In this document: positions 17,788-25,565 of the stretch, piece by piece
Layout: every line of letters starts with the position of its first letter
Position numbering within the stretch: position 1 is the first letter of the stretch
Assembly: GCF_024742075.1 (NCBI RefSeq)
Contig: NZ_JANSGD010000001.1
Location: 62,001-126,000, forward strand
From: Facklamia sp. 7083-14-GEN3
GTDB taxonomy: Bacteria > Bacillota > Bacilli > Lactobacillales > Aerococcaceae
Direction: 5' to 3'
DNA: 64,000 nucleotides
Program-made: the position numbers and the translations under genes
The notes under the pieces: generated by a model
Seen by the model: the letters and a program-made list of their open reading frames with translations, nothing else
What the model was told of the DNA's origin: nothing
Databases searched by the model: none

Positions 17788-18382
17788 AGGTTATATAGAT
17801 TATTAAAGTTAAGAAGAATAAGAAAGTTTCAAGATTAACAAGCACTGTATTTGGCTTTATTTTTTTAAATAATGTGACTCTTTTGACTAGACTTGCATCT
17901 AAAATGATTATTAGATAATAAATGATGAACAGTCCAAATAAAAACATTATCATTGCCATTATGCCTTCTCCCTTCTGCCAAAAGCTTAGGCCCAAGAAAA
18001 TAGCCCATAAACATTTGAAAACATTTACGAAACCTTCATAGGGATGGGATAATGTCGCCATCATATAGTTTGCTTGACTATCGCTTATTTTTTTATCTTC
18101 ATTGTGTTTTGATATAAAAGCCAAATGACCAGTTTGTAGAGCCATTCCAGCAACTAGCAGAATTAAATAGACTGAACCAAACACACTTCCTACAAATAAA
18201 ATATCTGAATCGAGTAATTGATAGAGAACTAAGGGTAAGGGGAGCCACATGGCATACATGATGGCTTGCATTAAATGCATTAGAGCATACTCATTATTCT
18301 TTGCCATCTTCTTAAAGTTAAAAAGAATGAGTAGAAATATCAAAATTCCTATCCAACCAAAAATCACTGTTGAAAATAACAT
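17771..18382 (-). CDS. Integral membrane protein of unknown function
   Basis: About 203 residues with six or so hydrophobic segments and short polar loops; no family motif is recognised. GGAGG overlaps the first possible ATG (18394), so the ATG at 18382 (MLFSTVIFGWIG) is the best-spaced start. A cytoplasmic loop, SKHNEDKKISDSQANYM, separates two membrane halves. It lies downstream of the metallophosphoesterase gene on the same strand with a 98-base gap, so co-transcription is possible. Confidence 0.6.
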   Translation of the reverse strand: MLFSTVIFGWIGILIFLLILFNFKKMAKNNEYALMHLMQAIMYAMWLPLPLVLYQLLDSDILFVGSVFGSVYLILLVAGMALQTGHLAFISKHNEDKKISDSQANYMMATLSHPYEGFVNVFKCLWAIFLGLSFWQKGEGIMAMIMFLFGLFIIYYLIIILDASLVKRVTLFKKIKPNTVLVNLETFLFFLTLIIYITFIFGS

Positions 18383-18480
18383 CATAGCCTCCATATCTAT
18401 ACTTGTTTAGTACCAATTTTTTATCTCTTCAAACGAACTATTTATCTTGTTTTAATCGCTCTCGACTATCAACGAACTAG

Positions 18481-19227
18481 TTAACTGTTCTTCAATAATT
18501 TTTTATCTTGATTGCCATGAAAAATACTTAATAGACTTTCTTTAGCAGGTACATCATATTTGTAATAATTCAACAGGAACTCATGGTTATCATAAGGAAT
18601 TTCTTTAAAAAGGCAATTAATGCAACCATTATTTTCAATGTTGATGATGACGTAATTTGCAATCGGTTTTGAATGGCACCCCAAGGCTCCAGGGTTTATA
18701 TAAATCCTATGCTTTCCTCTAAAGTGATGCAAAACATGATGGTGCCCAAAACAAACCATATCAATATCTTCATCTTGATAGAGTGAATCCAGTTTTGTAG
18801 TTGAAGGTTCAGGATCTATACTTAGAAATTGATACTGATCATTTAGATGGTAATGCACAAATAAAAACTTTTTGCCGTTAATGGTCGTTTCTATTCTTTT
18901 AGGAATTTTTTCGATAAATGAAAGGTATTGTTCATCCATATGTTTTGCAATCCAATAGTGATGCTCTCTTTCTTCTCCGTGGCTTCCAGGTTCCACTCCG
19001 TTAAAAATATTGACTATATATTCATCGTGGTTGCCTCGAACATATGAAATATCGTTTCTTGAAATCAGCTTTTCAAGGACCTGATTCGTTTCATGACCAA
19101 TGGCAACTAAATCTCCTAGGCAATAAATATGGTCGATATTTCCTTGTTTATCAATATCTTTCAGTACTGCATTCAGTGCAGTACTATTTCCATGGATATC
19201 CGTTAATACGGCAATACTTTTGGACAT
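18481..19227 (-). CDS. Calcineurin-like metallophosphoesterase (YfcE/ApaH-type fold)
   Basis: A 248-residue two-metal phosphoesterase. All five blocks are visible: DIHGN, GDLVAIG, GNHDE, the His in FVHYH and GHHHV, with INPGALG closing the core. Proteins of this shape act as phosphodiesterases or diadenosine-polyphosphate hydrolases; the substrate here is unknown. The start ATG at 19227 follows an AAGGTGAAAA site. Confidence 0.85.
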   Translation of the reverse strand: MSKSIAVLTDIHGNSTALNAVLKDIDKQGNIDHIYCLGDLVAIGHETNQVLEKLISRNDISYVRGNHDEYIVNIFNGVEPGSHGEEREHHYWIAKHMDEQYLSFIEKIPKRIETTINGKKFLFVHYHLNDQYQFLSIDPEPSTTKLDSLYQDEDIDMVCFGHHHVLHHFRGKHRIYINPGALGCHSKPIANYVIINIENNGCINCLFKEIPYDNHEFLLNYYKYDVPAKESLLSIFHGNQDKKLLKNS

Positions 19228-19472
19228 GACTTTTCACCTTATTATTTAAAAACAGCTCATTTATGAATTGATTCTTATTATATCAAATACTAGTTCAAAA
19301 TATTAAAACTATAATTAAAAAGCGTTCAAATTTCACTTATTTCTTAAAATGAAAAATGAAGGTTCAATCTTCTTCAGATGACAGCAGCTGTTTGTGATAG
19401 AATTGATGAAGAATATTTTAAAACCTTAAAAATTCATTGATAAAAAGATAAGAAAGACGGAGTGGTGAGTCT

Positions 19473-20384
19473 ATGTTTTACCTCTTTTTAGCGACTGTTT
19501 GTAGTGCTTCGATTGCCTTGCTATTTAAGTATGCCAATCAATTTAATGTCAATCAGTATTTAGTGACCTGTGCCAACTATCTTACGGCCTTTGCCATTAG
19601 TCTTTTTATGATTGTGTCTAAAGACTTACTAGTAGGTTTAGAAAAAACAAACAATTTTATGGCGGAGTTCAGCCTCTTATTGACCCAAGAATCTTACAAG
19701 CTATCTGCTTATTCCAGTGTGATATGGGCTATTTTAGTAGGTTGTATTGCAGGAGTCTTTTTCTTTTCCTCTTTTATTTATTACCAGAAAAGTATTAAAG
19801 AAAATGGCGTGGCTTTATCAGGTACCTTTTCCAAGTTGGGTATTTTAATTCCGATGCTTTTTTCGATCCTTATTTGGAGGGAGTATCCAACCAATCTTCA
19901 GTGGATTGGAATCATTTTATCCATTATATCTATTTTAATTGTCAATCTATCACCGAAAACGCTTGATAAGTTCGATCTTAAGCCCACTATTATTCTGCTC
20001 TTTCTTCTGAATGGGATGGCAGAGTTTTCGAATAAAATTTATCAAAATTACGGCTTAATTGAATATAAAAATGTCTTTTTGCTCTTTGTCTTTCTAATCG
20101 CCTTTTTGATTAGTCTGTTCTTTATCATAAAAGAGAAGGTTAAGTTTAAATTAAGAGATTTTCTGATTGGTCTTGCGGTGGGGATTCCCAATCTGTTTAC
20201 TTCTTATTTCTTAATTCAATCCTTAGAAACAGTTAAGACCTCTGTTGCATTCCCCATTTTTAGTGTGGGAAGTATCGTCATTATCAACTTAGGCGGCTAT
20301 TTTATATTTAAAGAGCAATTGGCTAACAAAAATAAGTTCGCTATCGGCTTAATTATTGTTGCTTTAGTCTTGATGAATCTTTAA
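19473..20384 (+). CDS. EamA/DMT-superfamily transporter
   Basis: A 303-residue protein with ten predicted membrane segments arranged as two EamA repeats. The end of repeat one has VALSGTFSKLGILIPMLFSI and that of repeat two has TSVAFPIFSVGSIVIINLGG. These proteins export metabolites or drugs; the substrate is unknown. It is divergent from the metallophosphoesterase gene and ends at a strong terminator. Confidence 0.85.
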   Translation: MFYLFLATVCSASIALLFKYANQFNVNQYLVTCANYLTAFAISLFMIVSKDLLVGLEKTNNFMAEFSLLLTQESYKLSAYSSVIWAILVGCIAGVFFFSSFIYYQKSIKENGVALSGTFSKLGILIPMLFSILIWREYPTNLQWIGIILSIISILIVNLSPKTLDKFDLKPTIILLFLLNGMAEFSNKIYQNYGLIEYKNVFLLFVFLIAFLISLFFIIKEKVKFKLRDFLIGLAVGIPNLFTSYFLIQSLETVKTSVAFPIFSVGSIVIINLGGYFIFKEQLANKNKFAIGLIIVALVLMNL

Positions 20385-20399
20385 AAGTTAAATAAGAAG

Positions 20400-20435
20400 G
20401 ACACTATCTCATTTTAAATAAGATAGTGTCTTTTT
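20400..20435 (+). terminator. Terminator between convergent genes
   Basis: GACACTATCT and AGATAGTGTC with T5 after it. It probably also ends the minus-strand gene that stops at 20448. Confidence 0.85.
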
Positions 20436-20447
20436 CACGTTATTCAA

Positions 20448-21350
20448 TTAACGATTGATTGAACGAGCGATTCTGGAAATGGTGTGTCTTCTTCCTCTGA
20501 TAGCTACACTTAGGGTATAAATATTTTCAGGGAGAGACATACCATGGTAACCTGCATCTCCAATATGTTGGATATCTACTCCAGCAATTTTGTTATCGAT
20601 AGCTATTCGTTTAATGGTATCGGAATCACTGGATTCTTGACTGGTTCCAATAGTCGACATAACTAAAGTCTCTTTTGAATGAGCATAGTCTACGATCTTA
20701 TACAAATCATCAGGTCGAACACCAGGAACGGAGCCAATGGAAGGGACTAGTAAAACATCTGCACCAGCCGAAATAATAGCTTCAGCCACCTCTTCAGTAA
20801 GTACCGGCTCATTGACGCCAGCTCCGTGCATTTTACCGGCAATGATTAAACCTTTGAAATGATCTTTAGCCACTTTAATACTTTCCACAATCATTTTATT
20901 AGTAACCCCCACACCAGGGTTGCCTGTTAAACAGATGAAGTCCATACCTAACTCATTGGCTTTTTGGAAGGTTTCCTTATTAGCTTGTCTACCAATAGCA
21001 ATTTCATTTTTACTTTCTAACATGGTTGCTTGTTGATCTACTGGTTCGAGATTGACACCGATTAGTTTGCCCGTATATTTCTTTAGTGTTTGAACAAAAT
21101 CTTTTTCTTCTTCCTCGGTGAGTCCTTTAATAACAGGATTGAAAACATCCACACCATTGAGGAGAATCATATCCGACCCAAAAGCGCATGCCACTTCTGC
21201 TCCCGTTACATCTGTAATATAGGTGTCTTTTTGAGCAATGACTTCTGTTAAAACCACTCGACCTTCGCTAGCTTTAATACTTTGTTTTATCTCTTGTGCA
21301 GTCATCGTTTTAATATCAGATGTATTCGTACTGATTAATCTCTTTTTCAT
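20448..21350 (-). CDS. TIM-barrel protein of the DUF7916-like family
   Basis: A 300-residue cytosolic protein. Alternating beta strands and helices such as MDFICLTGNPGVGVTN, GLIIAGKMHGAGVNEP and VLLVPSIGSVPGV indicate a TIM barrel related to PEP phosphonomutase-like proteins. The conserved C-terminus AGVDIQHIGDAGYHG is characteristic of a Firmicute family often found near PTS sugar genes. No PTS gene is next to it here. The reaction is unknown. AGAAAGGACC precedes the ATG. Confidence 0.65.
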   Translation of the reverse strand: MKKRLISTNTSDIKTMTAQEIKQSIKASEGRVVLTEVIAQKDTYITDVTGAEVACAFGSDMILLNGVDVFNPVIKGLTEEEEKDFVQTLKKYTGKLIGVNLEPVDQQATMLESKNEIAIGRQANKETFQKANELGMDFICLTGNPGVGVTNKMIVESIKVAKDHFKGLIIAGKMHGAGVNEPVLTEEVAEAIISAGADVLLVPSIGSVPGVRPDDLYKIVDYAHSKETLVMSTIGTSQESSDSDTIKRIAIDNKIAGVDIQHIGDAGYHGMSLPENIYTLSVAIRGRRHTISRIARSINR

Positions 21351-21660
21351 AATAGGTCCTTTCTAAACTTGATGTTGAATAAATTTTAAAATATTCGCTA
21401 TTATTTAGCAAACGACTACATACTAATTGCGTATTAAAATATACTCAAAACAAGCACGCCATAAGTTTTTATAGTTCCACATCTATATAATAGATCTTCA
21501 ATTTATTAAAATGTTTGATGGAACAGATAGATATCTCAAAGCGGGAAACGATTAGTAAAAGAGCAACATTTTTGAAAATAATTTTAATTATGAATTTATT
21601 TTGAATCTTATGAGATCAATTATATAAAATTTTTAATTATAATTTTAATCTTTAAATTTT
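21351..21660. other. Divergent intergenic region
   Basis: About 310 bases, very AT-rich, between divergent genes. No coding frame or structured RNA was recognised. It must hold the promoter of the minus-strand TIM-barrel gene. Confidence 0.4.
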
Positions 21661-21661
21661 T

Positions 21662-21670
21662 TGGTATAAT
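21662..21670 (+). promoter_or_regulatory. Extended -10 promoter of the secreted-protein gene
   Basis: TGGTATAAT, an extended -10, 86 bases before the start at 21756. There is no clear -35. Confidence 0.5.
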
Positions 21671-21755
21671 AATTGTAACTTGATTTAAATTTTTTTAATA
21701 TGCGTTTCGAATTAATTTTAGTTTTTGAATTTGTACCTTATAGGAGGATATTTGA

Positions 21756-23198
21756 ATGAAAAAAGTGATTAGTAGTTTGCTTGTAGGGGCAATCGCTTTA
21801 TCTGTGTATGCATCAAAATTTTCATTAGAAAACGTTGCAGCGGATGAAAATACAACAACGACAAGTGAAGTTCTGAATGAAGAGGAGACTCTTAACCCAT
21901 TCATTGGGGTTTGGACTAATGAAGAGGGGAATGAGATCACACTGACAACACAAAAAATGTTCGTTGATGGATGGGTCCATAAAGTTGAGACCCTGGAAAT
22001 TGATGACAGCGAAGCTATGAAAGTGGCTTCTATTGAGTTTGAAGAGTCTGAAGAGTTAGAAAGTCAAGAGATGACCTATTCTTCAACAGCTGACCAATTA
22101 AGTTACATGGGAAGGGAATATGAGCGAGAAGTTAATGCCAATATTGTCAATTATGTGAAGGACCAATTGAGCACTTTAGAGCCAGTTAATTTGGAGCAAT
22201 TGTTGGAAGTGGATGAGAATTACTTAATGGCAGCTTATTATCAAGCTCAAGAGGACTTTGATGAGAAAGAAGATCCAATCCATGCCATTTACCTAGCTTT
22301 ATCTCAAGATTATGCTGAATTAGAACTTTTGACAGAAGAAGACTATGAAGATTATTTAGTTTTAGCAGAAGATTTAGAGGATACGACTTATACGTTTGCA
22401 GAATTGAACAAAGCTCTTCCGCGAACTATTTTAGAAAACTACCGTCAATTAAAAGAAGATGAAGAAAAAAATGAAACGCTGGTTAAAGATCAACTCAAAA
22501 AGATGATTGATGAAGCCATTAAAGCCTATGAGGAACGAAAAGCTGAGTCATCAGAAGTTTATTTAGAAGATAATGAGTGGCCAGAAAAAGAAGAAGTAAC
22601 CACTGCTGATAATACAGCAGCTAATAATACAGCAGCTGATAAGACCCAAGATGATCCGCATTTGCTCAAAGAGTCCGAATATGAAGTTCGTGATGGTAAG
22701 TTTAGCCAAGAGGAAGCTTATACTATTTTAGTAAAAGTGACTGGATTACCTGTTGATTATAATACTGGTTATGCAATTGCTGGGGGATATAAGTTTCCTG
22801 TCGATGGAGTCAAATACTTTGTGGTGGGAGATGGTGAAATCAATACCAGTGAAGGCGATGTTTTCAATCGTAATGAGGAATCACGTTTAGCAAGAGTAAA
22901 TGAAGCCAATACGACACCGACACCAAGTTACATGGATTTGTTTCCGGATTGGTTTGATATTTATCCGGAGAATGCAGTCATCAAACCTTTTTTCCCCGAT
23001 ATTGCTTATAATTATTTATTGGGTAAAGAGGACTTCCCAGCCGATGCTTATATGTTTGACTTCGAGTTCAATGATGATGGTTCTTATACTTTGACCATTG
23101 CATCAAGAGATAAGATAGTTGATCCAAATATATCGGAAAAAGATGCTATCATCGATGTATTTGTTGTATATGCGGATGGGACATATTATAAAAAATAG
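21756..23198 (+). CDS. Secreted acidic protein of unknown function
   Basis: A 480-residue protein with a Sec signal (cleavage near VAA-DEN, residues 27-30) and no lipobox or wall anchor. The first 70 mature residues (FIGVWTNEEGNEITLT) resemble a small beta-barrel lipocalin-like module. The middle is a highly acidic helical region. A linker with an imperfect NTAANNTAAD repeat leads to a second beta-rich domain (TGYAIAGGYKFPVDGVKYFVVG to the C-terminus). No family was recognised. The ribosome-binding site is a strong AGGAGG. The terminator is at 23244. Confidence 0.7.
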   Translation: MKKVISSLLVGAIALSVYASKFSLENVAADENTTTTSEVLNEEETLNPFIGVWTNEEGNEITLTTQKMFVDGWVHKVETLEIDDSEAMKVASIEFEESEELESQEMTYSSTADQLSYMGREYEREVNANIVNYVKDQLSTLEPVNLEQLLEVDENYLMAAYYQAQEDFDEKEDPIHAIYLALSQDYAELELLTEEDYEDYLVLAEDLEDTTYTFAELNKALPRTILENYRQLKEDEEKNETLVKDQLKKMIDEAIKAYEERKAESSEVYLEDNEWPEKEEVTTADNTAANNTAADKTQDDPHLLKESEYEVRDGKFSQEEAYTILVKVTGLPVDYNTGYAIAGGYKFPVDGVKYFVVGDGEINTSEGDVFNRNEESRLARVNEANTTPTPSYMDLFPDWFDIYPENAVIKPFFPDIAYNYLLGKEDFPADAYMFDFEFNDDGSYTLTIASRDKIVDPNISEKDAIIDVFVVYADGTYYKK

Positions 23199-23243
23199 AG
23201 ATTAAAAAAATATAAATGTATGTAAAAAAATTAATGAATAGAA

Positions 23244-23277
23244 GGAGCAGTTGACTATAAAGTTATCTGCTCTTTTT
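23244..23277 (+). terminator. Terminator of the secreted-protein gene
   Basis: GGAGCAG-N-GACT paired with AGTT-N-CTGCTC, then five T. Confidence 0.75.
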
Positions 23278-23309
23278 ATCTCGTTAGCAATAGTAAAGGA
23301 GTAGTATCT

Positions 23310-24206
23310 ATGGATAAAAAAGAATATTTAGTTCGGACTTTCTCTCGGACTAAGAGAAAAGACTATGAGAATTATATTTTGAATGCGGTATGGCAACAAA
23401 TGAACTATCCGCAACTTCGACCAGTCACTCAGCAATATGTTAAAAATGGTAAGAATGAATATTATTTAATTGATCTTTATTTCCCTCAACTCAATATAGG
23501 AGTGGAAGTGGATGAAGCCTATCATTTAAACAATCAAGAAAATGATAAGTTAAGAACATTAAATATCATGCAAAAGTTGGCTGCTATTCCTGAAACGGGA
23601 GATTTCAGAGTTTTTAGAATTGATGCAACCTTAAGTATTGATGATTTGCATCAAAGAATCAAAGAAGTGGCTGATGCTATCAAAAGACAAGCCATTGAAA
23701 AAGAAATCAAAATATGGGATACAGATGTCTCTATTAAAGAGTTAATTCAAGCAAAAGGTTTTCTTTCAGTAGCTGATAACTATCAATTCGACCGCATAAT
23801 TGACTATGCTAACCAAGTCTTTTTGAAAGATTATCGCGGTTATCAGCAAGCAGCATTTCCAATAGAAGTCGATGGAAAACATTCGACCGCATGGAGCCCA
23901 GTTATTTCAGCAAATGGTAACGTCGAACATGCAGACTGGTATAACACTTTAAATGAAGATTGGACGGAAATAAAAGAAATCAATACCAGACACGATGATA
24001 AGTTAATCATAGTTTCTGCCAATGAAATACGTTGTGTCTTTGCTAAAATGCGTGATCCATTCGGCAAAATGAAATATCGCTATATTGGTAATTTTCAATT
24101 GATCAGTTGGACAGAGGATTATTTGGAAAGAACCTATCGTAAAGTGAGCGATCGTATTTATGTGGATTATGAGAAGGGATTGGTTTCGTTCAATCCTTTC
24201 AACTAA
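23310..24206 (+). CDS. AbaSI/PvuRts1I-like modification-dependent restriction endonuclease
   Basis: A 298-residue protein whose N-terminus (EYLVRTFSRTKRKDYENYI, then PVTQQYVKNGKNEYYLIDLY) matches the AbaSI family. The Vsr-like PD-(D/E)xK catalytic segment is DLYFPQLNIGVEVDEAYH at about residues 54-71. The C-terminal half (SANEIRCVFAKMRDPFGKMKYRYIGNFQL) fits the SRA-like reader domain. Such type IV enzymes cut DNA near modified cytosines such as glucosyl-hydroxymethylcytosine. No methyltransferase is next to it, as expected for a type IV enzyme. It is monocistronic behind AAAGGAG. Confidence 0.75.
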   Translation: MDKKEYLVRTFSRTKRKDYENYILNAVWQQMNYPQLRPVTQQYVKNGKNEYYLIDLYFPQLNIGVEVDEAYHLNNQENDKLRTLNIMQKLAAIPETGDFRVFRIDATLSIDDLHQRIKEVADAIKRQAIEKEIKIWDTDVSIKELIQAKGFLSVADNYQFDRIIDYANQVFLKDYRGYQQAAFPIEVDGKHSTAWSPVISANGNVEHADWYNTLNEDWTEIKEINTRHDDKLIIVSANEIRCVFAKMRDPFGKMKYRYIGNFQLISWTEDYLERTYRKVSDRIYVDYEKGLVSFNPFN

Positions 24207-24267
24207 AGTGCATAATGATAATATGGATAATATAAGATTTAGTTAAAACATATTTCTGAGGTGTAGG

Positions 24268-24690
24268 ATGAATATAATGTTTGAGAAATCTGCTAAGTTA
24301 AAAATTAATTTAACTAATGATCAACGAAGACAGCTTTCTTCAATTGAAAAGATTAAGAACGGATGCATGCAAGACAATGTAATTGCTTATGATATTTATA
24401 ACGAGGGTGAATTGGTTGGTTTTGTCATGGCTAGACAATATAGTAGGGAAGGTTGGTTTCTTTGGAATTATGCAATTGATAAAAATTATCAAGGACAAGG
24501 TATTGGTTATCGAGCATTAGTTGAACTATTGAAGTTGATAAAAGAAAAATTTAAAGCTTCGTTGATTTCTACTACATATATTTATGGAAATGAAGCGGCA
24601 AGAAAATTATATGAAAAAGTAGGCTTTGTCGAAACAGATGTTGTTGAAGAACTCGGCTGTCACGAGGTGAACATGCTTCTTAAACTTTAA
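24268..24690 (+). CDS. GNAT-family acetyltransferase
   Basis: A 140-residue GNAT. The sequence WNYAIDKNYQGQGIGYRALVE holds the acetyl-CoA loop (QGQGIG), and NEAARKLYEKVGFVE ends the fold. The substrate is unknown. The ATG at 24268 follows GAGGTG closely; the second in-frame ATG (24277) is an alternative. Confidence 0.8.
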   Translation: MNIMFEKSAKLKINLTNDQRRQLSSIEKIKNGCMQDNVIAYDIYNEGELVGFVMARQYSREGWFLWNYAIDKNYQGQGIGYRALVELLKLIKEKFKASLISTTYIYGNEAARKLYEKVGFVETDVVEELGCHEVNMLLKL

Positions 24691-24805
24691 TGTATCAGAA
24701 CAATACAAAAAATAAGATTGATTTATTTTAAGAAATAAATATAGTGAAAATGAATTTATAATGACTATGCTTTATATGATGCATATGCAGTGAGGAGAGA
24801 TATGA

Positions 24806-24880
24806 GTGGCTAGCTTTAAGGATTTTGACAAATTCAATATTAGAGTGGGAGAAAGTCATGCCAAAATTAATAGTAATTAG
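24806..24880 (+). pseudogene. Possible 5' fragment of a CsaA-like tRNA-binding protein gene
   Basis: A GTG frame behind GAGGAG encodes MASFKDFDKFNIRVGE, which matches the start of CsaA-type tRNA-binding domain proteins (xxFEDFxKxDIRVG). It then continues without similarity to a stop within the kinase gene start. It may be a fusion scar between a lost csaA and the incoming kinase gene. Confidence 0.35.
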
Positions 24881-25358
24881 AGGAAATTCCGCCAGTGGGA
24901 AGACGACTTTAGCTAAAAGATTACAAAAAGCATTTGGCCCAAATACATTAGTGCTATCTCAAGATATCGTCCGTAGAAATATGTTATACGTCCGTGATGA
25001 AGTCGATACGGAGGCTATAAAATTATTGACTACTTTAGTAGAATATGGCTTTGCTAATAATAAAATTACCATTTTAGAGGGGATTCTAAATTCTGAATGG
25101 TATCAAGCGCTCTTTGAAAAGGCTTTGGAATTATATGGTCAAAAGAATATACATGCCTATTATTATGATTTATCTTTTGAGGAAACGCTTAGTAGGCATC
25201 TGACTCGAAACGAGCGCTTAGAATTTGGTGAAGCAGAATTAAAAAGATGGTGGAATAGAAAAGATTATATTGGCTTTATAAAAGAAGAAATATTCACTGA
25301 GGAGATAGGAATTGAAGAAGCAGTAGAGAGGATTGTTCTTGAAGTAAAGAGTGATTAG
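24858..25358 (+). CDS. P-loop kinase (AAA_33, zeta-toxin/chloramphenicol-phosphotransferase-like fold)
   Basis: A 166-residue nucleoside-kinase-fold protein. Walker A GNSASGKTT is at about residues 9-17, SQDIVRRNML follows as the substrate/second-base segment, and ILEGILNSEWY and the lid TRNERLEFGEAELKRWW complete the fold. Relatives phosphorylate small molecules such as antibiotics or nucleosides; none can be assigned. GGGAGAAAG places the start at the ATG 24858. It ends at a strong terminator. Confidence 0.75.
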   Translation: MPKLIVIRGNSASGKTTLAKRLQKAFGPNTLVLSQDIVRRNMLYVRDEVDTEAIKLLTTLVEYGFANNKITILEGILNSEWYQALFEKALELYGQKNIHAYYYDLSFEETLSRHLTRNERLEFGEAELKRWWNRKDYIGFIKEEIFTEEIGIEEAVERIVLEVKSD

Positions 25359-25385
25359 GACAACAAATTTAATATAGATAATAAT

Positions 25386-25440
25386 TGTCAGTTTATTTGA
25401 TCAACTTAAGTGGTATCAGATAAACTGACATTTATTTTTG
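25386..25440 (+). terminator. Terminator after the kinase gene
   Basis: TGTCAGTTTAT and ATAAACTGACA with an inner TGAT/ATCA extension, followed by TTTATTTTTG. Confidence 0.85.
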
Positions 25441-25565
25441 TATGAATATATTATTAATAAAAATAAATAAAGTAATGGTTACAAACATTGAAATCTGATA
25501 AAATTATTACTAATAATTATCCCAATTTAATTCTTCACTACACTAAAATGAAAGGTGAATTGTCT

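Noticed and set aside
22605-22640. Short tandem repeat in the secreted protein gene
   Set aside because: Only two imperfect units in a linker; too little for a phase-variable repeat.
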